Part shown: positions 53,425-63,630 of the stretch, one piece after another
How positions within the stretch are numbered: the first letter of the stretch is position 1
Layout: each line of letters begins with the position of its first letter
Origin: Psococerastis gibbosa
Taxonomy: Eukaryota > Arthropoda > Insecta > Psocodea > Psocidae
Direction: 5' to 3'
Length of the DNA: 64,000 nt
Assembly: GCA_963971405.1 (NCBI GenBank)
Contig: OZ020490.1
Location: 34,435,464 to 34,499,463, forward strand
Program-made: the position numbers and the translations under genes
Notes under the pieces: generated by a model
Seen by the model: the letters and a program-made list of their open reading frames with translations, nothing else
Told to the model about the DNA's origin: nothing
Databases searched by the model: none

Positions 53425-53570
53425 CAACCTAGCGGTGTAGAGCTATATATCCCTCTCTTACACTCAACTGCTTTACATGCCCTCCGAAGCATGGCCATCA
53501 GAAAATGTAGCAAGTGTGAAACTCGAACCAACAACCTTTCGGGTGCAAGTCGGAGTCTGCACCACTGATG
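53425..53570 (-). mobile_element. tRNA-derived SINE, copy 4 (family S), with internal deletion
   Basis: The minus strand has GGTTCGAGTTTCACAC (degenerate B box) and the TTTTCTGATGGCCAT body. The GGCGGTCCCGGGCCTTCCT section is missing. It ends CGCTAGGTTG. Confidence 0.75.
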
Positions 53571-53580
53571 ACTCTCCACT

Positions 53581-53626
53581 AATTGATAAATTGGAAAACA
53601 TGTTCGAGTAAATTCGGACCTGTTAT
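53581..53626 (+). mobile_element. Family-T element, last 46 bp
   Basis: TTGATAAATTGGAAAACATG followed by TTCGAGTAAATTCGGACCTG. Only the 3' terminal part is present. Confidence 0.65.
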
Positions 53627-53743
53627 TCAATTAGTATATTTAGGTATTGTAATGACATGTTACCCAAATCACGTAACTTGTCAATGTGAAACATGAGAAT
53701 TAAATTTAAACATTTGTTTATTTTCTACCTCGTAGACTCCTGC

Positions 53744-53995
53744 CTCGTATCTGTACTTGGTTAAATCATGCTTTCGCCTGATGCCAATGGTGAGCCTATC
53801 CCAGCTTTCCCATTATCGCTTGTAGCCGGGGTAGGTTGACGTCGAGAACGTATACCAGTTTGCCAAGGGCCATAATTTCATATACTACGGAAACAATAGA
53901 AATAACGTCCGAAATCCATGGGATCGTTGGCATTAGACGAGGGACCTATGAGCCCTAAAATATAAGAAGGCTTAAGTCCGTAAAAAGGCATTCAA
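53744..53995 (+). repeat. Dispersed repeat family R, copy 2
   Basis: GTATCTGTACTTGG, CATGCTTTCGCCTG, TTATCGCTTGTAGCCGG, CAGTTTGCCAAGGGCCA, CCATGGGATCGTTGGCAT. No AATAAT tail is preserved here. Confidence 0.7.
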
Positions 53996-54400
53996 AAAAA
54001 TTACTACCTCGTAGACTATACACAGTAAATGATAGGCAGCAGACACTGTTTTCCGCATAATTACTGCATCTATCGCGACAATTTTGAGTTTGCTGGAATG
54101 GACTAGTCAGCATCGAGGATGAGCTAAACCACAAACTCTCGAATTTCCACTCTGATCTGTCACCACAATCCACAGTCACATTCATGTTTCCGAAATTAAC
54201 GATCGTACTATTGCGTTGTATTTGTATAGCTGTGGGACTATTATGCTGTTTTGTATTAACTTATTCTTGGGGTTAAAAATGAAAAAAAAAAAACAATTTT
54301 GAATACCTAGTACTTTCCATTCTAAAAATAATTAACTTGTTGACATTTTTAATAAAGTGTTTGATCTCTTCTAAATTTACTGTATCTAGTAAATAATAAT
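53996..54400. other. Unassigned stretch
   Basis: A 76-residue minus-strand frame at 53,955 has no recognisable motif. Otherwise AT-rich. Confidence 0.35.
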
Positions 54401-54459
54401 AATAATTTTTCTTTCTTCTTTCTTTCTGTTCCTTGTCCAGTATTCCCTGGACAAGGAGC

Positions 54460-54529
<70 letters not shown>

Positions 54530-54545
54530 AAATAAAGGGACAAAT
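54401..54545 (-). mobile_element. Non-LTR 3' UTR with CCTTGTCCAG hairpin and TAA microsatellite
   Basis: CCTTGTCCAG and CTGGACAAGG (54,432-54,457) form a 10-bp stem next to a long TAA microsatellite (54,464-54,524). The tail is A/G-rich on the minus strand (GAAAGAAAGAAGAAAGAAAA). The same hairpin occurs at 61,743-61,768 next to a recognisable ORF2 tail. Open frames of Leu or Ile runs here are microsatellite artefacts. Confidence 0.6.
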
Positions 54546-54634
54546 CAACTTTTTGCAATCATGCCCCTAAATTACCCAAAATGACCCTAATCAAGCAACG
54601 TCATTGACATTTACTGCTTTCTCATAAAACTTAA

Positions 54635-54705
54635 CCAATCTGGGTTTCGAACTGACAGCCTCAGGGTTTTCCACGTTGCACTACTAGCGACCAACTCGTA
54701 GCCTA
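54635..54705 (-). repeat. Possible tRNA-like SINE head
   Basis: The minus strand has TAGTAGTGCAACGTGG then GTTCGAAACCCAGA about 25 nt later, resembling pol III A and B boxes. No tail or other copy was seen in the window. Weak call. Confidence 0.3.
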
Positions 54706-55430
54706 CTTTTATGGAATCTCGCATAATTGCTTATTACTCATCTACCATTTATTTGGCGCAGTCGCGCAATTTTCTTTCCCATCACTACTCATTTAGCCGT
54801 TGCCAATGCATTAGCCTGGCATTTCCCTTCAGGACCTTTCACCTTAATAACAATTGACTGTGTTTTGTAACAGACTGTAAGCCTACTGTATGCCTATAGC
54901 ATACTAATTGCATTTTAGATCTTCTTACATCCAAAACGTCTGTTTTTAACCACGGCTTCACTCTACTAAAAAGCCTTGCTTGATACCAAGTAGCATTAGA
55001 ATCCAGGGTTAGCCAAAAATATTGCTTTCTCTCATAAGTCGCGAAATTTAAGAAGAATGCTTCCACTGTTTCGAAAATTATGAAAGCAGGGAGACTTAAA
55101 GGTTTCATGTGTCTCTTGCTAACATGAACACGCCAGCCTAATTTTTTTTTATCGACAAACCACATGGCAGCCTGGCATTCAGAAAGCTTATATATATATA
55201 TATAGGTATTATAATATGTATACAATGTGTACAAAAGAAATTAATTTAATTAAAATAAATTACATAGTATACTGTATATGGTAGGCCTAAATATTATAAC
55301 ACTGACTAACTTTGGTTGAAGAGGTAATTTCTAGTTTTAAATATTTGTATTCACCATAATGTTAGCAGCAACAAGTTTTGCGAATCACGGTTTCGCTACA
55401 ACTAGTACCAACCTAAGAACTACAATACAA
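54706..55430. other. Unassigned stretch
   Basis: A 131-residue minus-strand open frame (54,839-55,234) has no family I recognise; its first residues come from a TA microsatellite (55,187-55,204). I would not call it a gene without other evidence. Confidence 0.35.
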
Positions 55431-55890
55431 TTTACTTTAATTCCAATACTTCTGGCTCCTTCTATAGGTCTATTCTACCTCGACCACTTAAAAACGAATG
55501 TTTCTGGCCCAATTCACCGTATGTATTTATCAACCATCTCACGTCTGAGGACAAACCGCATGATCTCTACGAGGCATATATCAATCATATCCTACGGGAC
55601 TCTTACTCTCCCCTCGGCAGCCATTGCCTGGAAAGTGAAGGCACAATGCAGCATGTCATATTGGAATGCCCTAAATTCACCATAGCTAGGAACAGATTAC
55701 TAGACCGCATCTTCCCCTTAATGACAGTCCTCCCTTTTAATTATGCCCACATAATTTCTAAAAGTGACTCCTACCAAGCTATATATGACTTCCTAAAAGA
55801 AATCCACATAGACTTTAACCTCACCTACCCACCATGGCTGTATGTGAACCCACAATGCCAAAAAAAAAAAAATTACTGATTCAAAATGTC
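55431..55890 (+). pseudogene. Jockey/R1-type ORF2 C-terminus with Cys/His knuckle
   Basis: One frame reads SHCLESEGTMQHVILECPKF and continues IARNRLLDRIFPLM to the stop near 55,876. ...HC-x(n)-H-x3-EC is the terminal zinc-knuckle-like block of these elements (the first Cys is replaced, LGSHC). Upstream, SEDKPHDLYEAYINHIL-like residues are in the same frame and others are shifted. A poly-A run (55,860-55,872) follows as the tail. Confidence 0.7.
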
Positions 55891-56330
55891 CCGTCTCTTC
55901 TTTATAGAACTCTATGCTAACGCCAAATCATTTATTTTTGTTGAAACAGGTCTACTTGTGACTACATAAGAGACGCCGAAGAGAGTTCACCATAATGACT
56001 GACACTATAGTGAACTTAAGTGAAGTGACATAAAGTGTTTAAAGTTCTGTGTGGAATCAGCCTAATGCAAAATGGAACTTCCATGGAGTTTTTGGATTTT
56101 CTTTATTGGAGGATGCGTCAGTTTTGGTAAGTTTTCAGTTTTTCATACTTAAGGCTTCAAATTCTGAGTATAATTAATGGTCTCAGAGGCAAAGACGTGA
56201 AAATACCTAATCTATACCTCCTCGAGGAGAGGATGGAAGCGCATAATGCCAACTTAACAGATAGGGGACCGAGTTGAAGCCTGGATAAGCGAAAAACAGT
56301 CTTTTCTGTGCTGAGCACTCTTTTGTCCTG
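55891..56330. other. Unassigned stretch
   Basis: No motif-bearing frame or repeat match. CTCCTCGAGGAGAGGATGG near 56,218 is a short palindrome only. Confidence 0.35.
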
Positions 56331-56525
56331 GGGTAGGGAAACTGGCCCGGGGGAGCTCAATGAAGAGTCAACGGCATAGAAATGCAACGGCTTGGGGTCG
56401 AGCGGTTAAGACGACGTCCAATTAGGCGTTGATCGTGGGTTCGAATCCCGCCAAGTCCAGTTTTTTCCATAACCTCTCATTTCCGTTAAACCACAGCATT
56501 ACAATTCCCTAGTTTATTCATCATG
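56331..56525 (+). mobile_element. Retroposon fragment split by a tRNA-like insertion
   Basis: GAGCTCAATGAAGAGTCAAC and GGCATA..ATGCA (56,352-56,390), then TTAAACCACAGCATTACAAT (56,487-56,510), match 58,440-58,510 (GAACTCAATGAAGAGTCAAC, GAAACCACTGCAATACAATT). In the latter copy the two parts are only ~20 bp apart. Confidence 0.55.
56391..56465 (+). tRNA. tRNA-like sequence (pseudo-tRNA or minimal SINE head)
   Basis: Reads GGCTTGGGGTCGAGCGGTTA then GTGGGTTCGAATCCCGCCAA. The B box GGTTCGAATCC is consensus and the A-box arm GTCGAGCGGTTAAGACGAC resembles Leu/Ser-type tRNAs. A 5-bp T stem (GTGGG/CCCGC), a D stem (GTCG/CGAC) and six acceptor pairs (GGCTTG/CAAGTC, with one G-U) can form. The anticodon stem is poor (loop around AATTAG) and the long variable arm of Leu/Ser tRNAs is missing. 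TTTTTT at 56,462-56,467 would stop pol III. I judge it a tRNA-derived insertion, not a working tRNA. Confidence 0.5.
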
Positions 56526-57262
56526 AGTGCAAGTTACATGATTTATGATTATCACCAATTTTCGATAGAAGAGGCATTAGAAGAAGATACGTAAGATCGA
56601 GTTTCCAATTTTTGGTTTTAAAACAATGGAGTCATTTTCACGAAATTAAATAATTCCCTCCGATACAGCAGAAAAAATATTATATAAAGTTGGTCGTATA
56701 AAAAAAATCCGCAGGAAATACAAGCTTTCTCAAAAAGTACATGTAGATTACTTACCCGTAATGTACTGCAACGGAATTATTAAAAATCGGTACACTGTAG
56801 GTACTTTGTTCTGTTTTAGGTAATAACATTAATTCAGATGAATTTCCAGTTAATTTATTAATGCTAGTAATTTTTCATTCATTTCTCTTAGACCAATTTT
56901 CATATCTCTGTGGCTCTGGAACGAAGAGTTAACTTATTTCTTCAAAATGACTTGGAATTAGGTTATTAACAAAAATACCTCAGTGGACTTTGGCGTGACA
57001 ACCTAATGAGGCTGAGGACTGGTAAAGGGTCCTCTCAATTTGGGGTGTTGTGGTCAGCAACATGGCCGGCAGTCGTGTTTTTCCTTACTGATGAAGGTAT
57101 GGTACCCATTGGGGTTGGGTGCACCCAGGCCAGCAGAAAATTTCTTCTTTTAATTCGAATCTCAACCTTCCGTTTCATGTTCATTCACAAAGTGGACTAT
57201 TTCTGCCCGTCTCCACTTTAAATACTGGCAATTACATTTTGTTCTAAACTGCTGGATACTTT
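56526..57262. other. Unassigned stretch
   Basis: A 71-residue plus-strand frame at 57,006 contains no motif I recognise. No repeat shared with the rest of the window. Confidence 0.35.
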
Positions 57263-57427
57263 TAACAACGGGTTAGTTAGACTTACAGTGCCTGCTGTGT
57301 TAATAGTTATTAGAGGCATGGACCTCGAAGTCATCGAACAATTAGAGCGGTGTTCATTGTTCGGGGAAGGGGGCGTCTAATGACTATTAACAGAGCAGGC
57401 AATGTAAGTCCAAATAACCCAGTGTTA
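57263..57427. mobile_element. 165-bp MITE with ~52-bp imperfect inverted arms
   Basis: Left arm TAACAACGGGTTAGTTAGAC through TTAATAGTTATTAGA; the right arm is its complement with about 7 mismatches. The centre holds GACCTCGAAGTCATCGAACA. Superfamily unknown. Confidence 0.7.
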
Positions 57428-57897
57428 AATAGTATTACACCATTGCCGTTTTAACCTTTACCAATAGACTATACTGGGTACGTTAATATGTTTGTGCTAG
57501 ACCTGCAGTTCCATCGAAAATAAAAATCAGACATCTTTGCAAAGTACTCAACTTTGATTTTTAAATTGAAATGAAATTCATCATCTGATCACATTTTTTA
57601 CCCTCTTTTTTGGATGAATAATCCTTTTGACTTTGTCGTCTATTGTCAAGTTAGTCTGCATGGAACAAGCTTTCTCAAAAGTTCTCTACTTTTTTGCAAA
57701 AGTCAGCGCAAACCTTGAGAAGTCGCAACTGTGTCAGCAGTTAAATATCGGCAATTCTCCTTAAATCAATACCTTTTCAATTTTTAGTTTCATTTCCTTT
57801 TTGTACATCTTGACTTATAACTTTTTATGATTTTCTTGGAATAAGAAAACTTCAGCATTGAGCAGGAGCTCTAAGTATTGTATATTGCACTAATTCT
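57428..57897. other. Unassigned AT-rich stretch
   Basis: No gene or repeat was recognised. Confidence 0.4.
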
Positions 57898-58065
57898 TAG
57901 ATGGCATAGTGGTAGCTTGTTCGTACTTGTGGTACTTGTGCGAGTTTCTACACATCATGCGATCGGTGAACTGTCGTAAAACAACACAGGTATTACCTAC
58001 AAAGGCGACTGAAGGGGTTATTCGGATACATTCATTGAATTGTTTGCATGCTATAATATATATTT
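57898..58065. repeat. Dispersed repeat family F, middle section
   Basis: TGGTAGCTTGTTCGTACTTG, ATGCGATCGGTGAACTG, GGCGACTGAAGGGG, ATACATTCATTGAATTG. This copy is uninterrupted and shows the host sequence of the 11,218 insertion. Confidence 0.65.
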
Positions 58066-58174
58066 TTTTTTTAATAAAAAAAATCTTTAACAACTGCAGT
58101 TTTCATTTCCTATGCCGTATTTGCCTATCGATAGCTCGTACGGTGGAAAAAAAAACCACAGTAGCCAGAGGATC

Positions 58175-58329
58175 GAGGACGGATACAGGGGGGGGGGGGG
58201 GTAGGGGGGGTACTTGGTAAATCTATTGTAAATTAAGTTATTACGCTCTAATTTAGTCGAACCTACATAAGTTTTTCCTATTTTGACCCTCAGCTACCCC
58301 CCCCCAAAAAATGGGCTGGATCCGTCCCT
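58175..58329. mobile_element. Short DNA-transposon-like repeat with GACGGAT.CAG ends
   Basis: Starts GAGGACGGATACAGGGGGG and ends CCCCCC..TGGGCTGGATCCGTCCC; the ends are imperfect inverted repeats. No coding content. Confidence 0.5.
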
Positions 58330-58379
58330 GCAGAGGATGACTATGTGACGGGGCAAATACTATAGTAGTTGCCATTAGC

Positions 58380-58600
58380 ACCAAATAACCAACCACTACT
58401 GGGGCATCTCCAGTCCTGTGGCTGGGCCTTGAAGGCGAAGGAACTCAATGAAGAGTCAACGGCATAAGGATGCAGAAGGCAACGGGAAACCACTGCAATA
58501 CAATTCCCCAGCACATCCACATCCTTTTGGGGACAACAACAACAACAACAAAAACAACAATAACAACAACAACTACAACTACAACAACCACAACAAGGGG
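58380..58600 (+). mobile_element. Retroposon-like repeat with ACAACA-rich tail
   Basis: GGGGCATCTCCAGTCCTGTG, GAACTCAATGAAGAGTCAAC, GCAACGGGAAACCACTGCAA, CCCCAGCACATCCAC, then an ACAACA-rich tail (58,535-58,595). Related to 56,331-56,525. Open frames of Asn/Thr or Val runs over the tail are artefacts. Confidence 0.55.
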
Positions 58601-59067
58601 TGTTACCAGTCTTTTCGGCTTTGCAGTATGCTCTCGCATGGTAGATATATTTGTATCTGTAAGCTATAAAATCAATGCTGTATGCAGTCTGCTCTGCTTT
58701 AAAGCTTCTCTCTCCATTACACAGTACAACACCGTATGCTTTGTAGCTGACTATGTCAATCTACTTCCAAATGAGCGGATGTACACAACATGGCTTGTGT
58801 TGGACAATTGCGGAATAAACCCGAGGTGCACAAATAGAGCACCCTCATGACCTTTATAGTTGGTACATTTTGCAAATTGCGTTTACTGACGTTCCCGTAC
58901 CCTACCGAGATCAAAGGAACTGGATTCCCTTTTAATCGCTGTTCAAGCTCGACCAATGTGTCACTGTTGTCTGAAAGCATTGGCGAAAAGTCACGTTACT
59001 TTTGCGTGCTGCAAAAATTGCCTTTTAATTCAAAGAAAATGCTAGGGTCTTCAGTGACGCGTATTTG
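58601..59067. other. Unassigned stretch
   Basis: Overlapping open frames near 58,756-59,068 on both strands carry no recognisable motifs. Confidence 0.35.
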
Positions 59068-59335
59068 AACTTGGTCCAGTCGTGCTTCCACCTGTTACAC
59101 TGCGCCAATGGTAAGCTTGTCACTGCTTGTCCTTTATAGTGTGTAGCCGTTGTGGGTTGACATTGAGGACGTATTGGCAGTTTGCCAATGGCCAAAAACT
59201 CTTACGGAGACGATGAAAATAATGTCCGAAATCCATGGGGTCGTTGACATTGGCCAAGGGACCAATGGGCCACTATAAAGTAGGCCTAAATTCATAAAAA
59301 CGTTCTTCAGAACATTATTATTATTATTATTAAAA
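59068..59335 (+). repeat. Dispersed repeat family R, copy 3
   Basis: AACTTGGTCCAGTCGTGCTT, AATGGTAAGCTTGTC, GTAGCCGTTGTGGGTTGACA, CCATGGGGTCGTTGACATTGG, then a TTATTATTATTATTA tail. Confidence 0.7.
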
Positions 59336-59984
59336 GGTAATCTATTAAAATCTGTGGCCCATTGAGAAGTTAGCCTTTGAGTGGGTTCTTTTGTCCAGTT
59401 TATGGAATGTTATGGTCAGCAAATTGCCTTGCAGCCTCGTTTCTTTCCTTGCGGTGAAGATTAGAAAACTTTAGGTGGAAAGCTATTGCTTTTTCTTGAG
59501 TATAGTCTCGAACCGCCTCTCTACTGATTCTGAAACGACTGTGCGCAGGTAATTATTGGAGTCGAATTCCAGATTTCCAAAATGCAATAATTTTGTATAT
59601 TCCGCCATTTTTTCAAAAAGTTTCGAAGATATCGTCACTATTGGGAAATCCTCTTGATACAGTTCCTAACAAACAAACTTGACTGAAGAACCCTTGGAGC
59701 CGTGGGCGTTACAAGGGATGGCTCGGGTTAGATGTTGGGAAATTGTTGACTGAGATTTGAATTTCGTACAGAACATCGACTGATCTGCATTGCATTTTAT
59801 TTGAGATAAGTTCTTTAGTTCCGTAACAAATTAATAAATTTCAAGACCATTAATTAAAAAGGGGATGTAGGCAATTTTTTGTCATAGAAATCAAATTTTT
59901 AGGGTTACTGGATGGTAATTTGAAAATTAATAACATTTCACTGCGTCGAGTTGGCTTCGTTTGATCGGACAGTTTTTAATTAAT
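59336..59984. other. Unassigned stretch
   Basis: No gene or repeat was recognised. Confidence 0.4.
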
Positions 59985-60095
59985 TAATTAGGGTGTCTCA
60001 AGTTAATAAACAGGCTCACTCTCCCCGCCAGGCTGACAATGTTGCTTTAAGCAGAAATGCCGAAAGCTGGCGTTGGAAACAGCACTTTAATGTAT
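59985..60095 (+). mobile_element. Retroposon-like repeat, second copy of 43,430-43,560
   Basis: GGGTGTCTCAAGTTAATAAA, CGCCAGGCTGACAATGTTGC, AAGCAGAAATGCCGAAAG. This copy has no CAA tail. Confidence 0.5.
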
Positions 60096-61066
60096 TAGTA
60101 GATATATTTCCTACCCCTTATACAATTATTATTTTTTCCTAAAAACGTTCATATTTTTCCCAATCAATTTAAGTTCGATGGTTAAAAAGCGTCCACGTGA
60201 CTTCAAAATGTGACGTGTACGCGGCGGAGTAGCCACCAGTCCCGAGCACCTAATATGAAATGTGACGTCATTTCAAGGGCACCGATCAGTGTCGGCTTAT
60301 TGTATTGTATAGGCTCTTGTAATCCACAGTTAAACACACCAACATTCTTAATTACAAAGGCTGTCACGGCCGAGATTACGTGATGAAGCAGTAGAAACCG
60401 GGATGATAGGCCGTGGTCGTTTTGAAAGCGTACTTCCAAACGTTTCGTCAACATCTGCGGTCAACATCTTCATTGGAACTGCGTTGACTTCTAAGATTGT
60501 ATCTCAGCAAGATTCTACTGCTTCGTCAGACATTTATTTACTTTTTTAATATTTAAAATAGTTTCATAAAAAAAACATACTCTATTATTTTTTTTACCCC
60601 ATAAGCTACCTTTTATAGCATATTTTATTGTTACAACTGTCAGGTAGCTTACTGACAAACAAATTGAGAAGCTGGTTAGCAACTTGCTCATAACTGAATT
60701 TTAAATTCAAATACAAAGTACGCAATAAAAACTACAATCTCATTATAATATAGAGCTTCTTAGGATACTAAATTGAGTTTGAAAACCTTTTTCATAAAAT
60801 AAATCACAAGCATACAAAGAATTTGATTGATTCGAAATAAAAAAAGGACTAAGATCGTTGCACCTGAAGACTACTGAACAAAGACAGTTCAAGTCATATA
60901 AACCAATAAGCATCTCCATTCTCGGTATAGAGTAAACTGGTTTCTATCTGAATTGAAATTCTATTCCAGAGGCGGCTAAAAGCAATTAAATGACAAAGCA
61001 CATTATGGTCTGTTAATCACATGTACATAACTTGAATACACATTGACGCCAAAGAATCACATTGAT
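60096..61066. other. Unassigned stretch
   Basis: An 83-residue minus-strand frame (60,203-60,454) has no motif I recognise. The rest is AT-rich. Confidence 0.35.
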
Positions 61067-61245
61067 CAATGGCCGATCCAGCGGACAATTTAGGGAGGGG
61101 GGGGGGAGTTGTTGAAAAGTTGAGTTTATTCTATTTAAAAAAATATCTTTTTTATTATCTTATGAATTTACTTATTTATAGAGGGGGTCATGCCCCCATA
61201 ACCCCCCCCCCCCGTGGATCCCCCATTGACATTGGTGTACATATT
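61067..61245. repeat. GC-run-bounded repeat, possible DNA-transposon remnant
   Basis: Begins CAATGGCCGATCCAGCGG with a G run and ends with a C run and GTGGATCCCCCATTGACATT; the ends are weakly inverted. Similar GGATC-type ends flank 58,175-58,329. Confidence 0.4.
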
Positions 61246-61504
61246 GTATACTTAACACCGTTCCTACTAACTTACAGAAAAATTTCCTTTGAATAAATAG
61301 ATAGATCTTTATAGTCGACATTTATACCTGTATATATTGGTTCCAAACTAACAATTCGATGGCTTGCGCCATCTATGTTTTAAACCAATCACGACTCTCT
61401 CCCCATCTTGGAAACCAATAAGTGTCATTAGTTTTCAATGTTATCATTTTTGTAAGTCTATTTATCATGGAAGTCCATATTAATTACTAGTATTTACCAC
61501 TACT

Positions 61505-61680
61505 ACCTAGTCACTTCACTTCACTTTTTTCCTTGACCAGTAACCCCTGACAAGGTGCATATATTGAGAAATAACAATTTGTTATTAATTAACATTATCA
61601 CGCTCAAGCTTCCGCTTATCGAGCGATCTTAGTGCAGTGGCACTGCAAGAAATAAAATGTAATTAATAATAATAAACCAT
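61505..61680 (-). mobile_element. Non-LTR 3' UTR fragment with CCTTG hairpin
   Basis: CCTTGACCAGTAACCCCTGACAAGG-type hairpin (written in two parts: CCTTGACCAG and CTGACAAGG) next to CATATATTGA, like 54,432 and 61,743. The tail on the minus strand is AAAAAAGTGAAGTGAAGTGA. Confidence 0.5.
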
Positions 61681-61734
61681 TATAGAGTACTCACTCTAGC
61701 CTTCTGGCAATGAATGAATTACTAATCTTCTTCT

Positions 61735-62066
61735 TTCTTTTCCTTGTTCAGCATTCCCTGGACAAGGAGCATATATTACAAAAATACAATACATAATAAT
61801 GCCATCCCGCATCCCCAAGCTAGCGCTTATTTGGGACAAAAGACTCATACAGTGCTGCTAAACAAGGCTTAATAATTTATTTTTGTTATTTATTTATAAT
61901 GTTTATTTTATTTTATTTTTATTTTATTTTAACTTGTTATTTCAATGTCAGATTTTGTTATTATTATTAACTCCCATTGACCAGCCATCTTTTTATACCC
62001 GCTTTTAACTCACCCATATGTTTAAATTTTTTCATTTGTGGAGGAAGTTCATTAAATATCTTTGGT
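61735..62066 (-). mobile_element. Non-LTR ORF2 tail, 3' UTR and hairpin
   Basis: The minus strand reads PKIFNELPPQMKKFKHMGE then LKAGIKRWLV (62,065-61,972), a Jockey/CR1-like C-terminal tail. An AT-rich 3' UTR, the CCTTGTCCAGG-type hairpin (61,743-61,768) and an A/G-rich tail follow. The plus-strand TAA microsatellite (62,066-62,093) lies at its 5' end. Confidence 0.6.
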
Positions 62067-62167
62067 ATAATAATAATAATAATAATAATAATAATGCGTG
62101 TATTTAACCAAAAAACTTTACAACTTGTACAACAAATTTATTCTAATAACCGGTGCCACAAATCCCG

Positions 62168-62430
62168 CTCGTATCTGTACTTGGTCAAGACATGCTTTCA
62201 CTTGTTTCATTGCGTCTATGGTGAGCTTGTTTCAGCTTGTCAATTATCGCTTGCAACCGGTGTAGATTGACATCGAGAACGTATACCAGTTTGCCAATGG
62301 CCAAAAATGCATACGGCCACAATACAAATAATGTCCAAAGTCCATGGGGTCGTTGGCATTGGACAAGGGACCTATATAAGTAGGGCTGGGTCCAAGAAAA
62401 GTCTTTAAATAAATTAATTAATAACTACTT
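62168..62430 (+). repeat. Dispersed repeat family R, copy 4
   Basis: CTCGTATCTGTACTTGGTCA, ACATGCTTTCACTTG, AATTATCGCTTGCAACCGG, ATGTCCAAAGTCCATGGGGT, ending in an AAATAAATTAATTAATAA tail. Confidence 0.7.
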
Positions 62431-62720
62431 CTACACTGCCGCTACTGTATGCCAAATCCAAAACGCCAGGTTCCCAGGTACCGAGCTTGGGAAAGGCCAC
62501 ACCGTCACAAGTAAGAACACACTGTCTGTAAGTTGACTTATCATACACATCTTTACATTTATTATTAAATAACTACTTTTATAACTTCGTGGCTGAAGAT
62601 CATTCTTGACTATAGTAAGCTAGTTACAAAATTAATGTCCAGCGTCTAGTGATTCTAATAATACAAATCCGTCCATGTTACGTTTTATAACGGGAATGAT
62701 TAAACTTATAAGCGACTTCG
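62431..62720. other. Unassigned stretch
   Basis: CAGGTTCCCAGGTACCGAGCTTGGG near 62,467 is GC-richer but unassigned. Confidence 0.35.
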
Positions 62721-62880
62721 GTAGCAAGCTGGTAGCGAGCATGTACTTTTGCAAGTATCGACACACCTTGCGGTCGGAGACGTGTCGTAACTCGACACAA
62801 GTACCTATAAGGTGACTTAGTGAGGCGATTGAAGAGGTTAATTGGATACATTCATTAAATTGCTTGTATGTGATTTAACA
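62721..62880. repeat. Dispersed repeat family F, middle section, diverged copy
   Basis: GGTAGCAAGCTGGTAGCGAG, CTTGCGGTCGGAGACGTGTC, GGCGATTGAAGAGG, ATACATTCATTAAATTG align with 57,898-58,065. Confidence 0.6.
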
Positions 62881-63162
62881 TTTAAAAAAAGTATCCCTGA
62901 ATTCTATTTGACCTATTTCAAATTCGCGATAGTCATAAAACATTTTTGAACTCTGCACAACTTGATTTAAATGGAAAGGTACTTGTTAGTCTAAAAACGT
63001 CAATAGAATGTAGAAATAGACAAGCAGTGCGACCGGCATAAAGACAAGTGTTACTGGAGAAAGGTCATTGACCTCACAGTTCCATGCCATTGTGTATTTG
63101 CAGTTTATCCAACATAAATAATTGATTGACAATGCAATGGTATACATAACAGCGTCGTCAAT
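62881..63162. other. Unassigned stretch
   Basis: Nothing recognised. Confidence 0.4.
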
Positions 63163-63505
63163 TATAGTAGAATACTGATTATCCGAATGCTGATTATCCG
63201 AACGCCGTTTAACCGAATCGTCAATTATCCGAATCAGTCCTAAGCGTAATATTAAACATGAGAATACTGTCTTTACGTGGTTTCTGCAGCAACGATCTAT
63301 TGGACAACCGATTTCAGGACTGATTTTATGTGAAAAGCCGCGAATGAGCGTTATTGTACAACTGTGTTTGTTAAATACATATATGTTAATAAAGTTTCTT
63401 CTATGCGTGACAGTTCGTTTTTCTTTATTACCAGTCTATGTCCTTTCATCCGGATTTTCGACTACCCGAATCGACTCCAGTCCCAATTACTTCGGCGATT
63501 ATCGA
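63163..63505. mobile_element. pogo/Tigger-like terminal sequence remnant
   Basis: AGTAGAATACTGATTATCCG and repeated ATTATCCGAA blocks with TTTAACCGAATCG (63,163-63,237) resemble pogo/Tigger terminal repeats, which often read CAGTAGAA-CC-...-TTATCCGAA. A second related piece is at 63,448-63,482 (CGACTACCCGAATCGACTCC), in direct orientation. No transposase was seen. The intervening 63,344-63,440 open frame has no motif. Confidence 0.45.
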
Positions 63506-63507
63506 TT

Positions 63508-63630
63508 ACGCCCTCTCTCACACCCAAATAGGAAGACCCGGGACTGCCTGCTTTACATGCCCTCCGAAGCATGGCCAGAAAATGTAGCAAGTGTGGGACT
63601 CGAACCAACAACCGTTCGGGTGAAAGTCGT
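63508..63630 (-). mobile_element. tRNA-derived SINE, copy 5 (family S), truncated
   Basis: The minus strand has GGTTGTTGGTTCGAGTCCCA (consensus B box) and the body TTTTCTGGCCATGCTTCGGA, CAGGCAGTCCCGGGTC. The head upstream of the B box (A box) is lost. Confidence 0.8.

Noticed and set aside
54273-54558. Leu/Ile-run proteins on the minus strand
   Set aside because: Translation of a TAA microsatellite; no real gene.
54839-55234. 131-residue minus-strand frame as a host gene
   Set aside because: Starts in a TA microsatellite, has no recognisable domain, and lies among retroelement debris.
58445-58850. Thr/Asn-run and Val-run proteins on both strands
   Set aside because: Translation of the ACAACA-rich retroposon tail.
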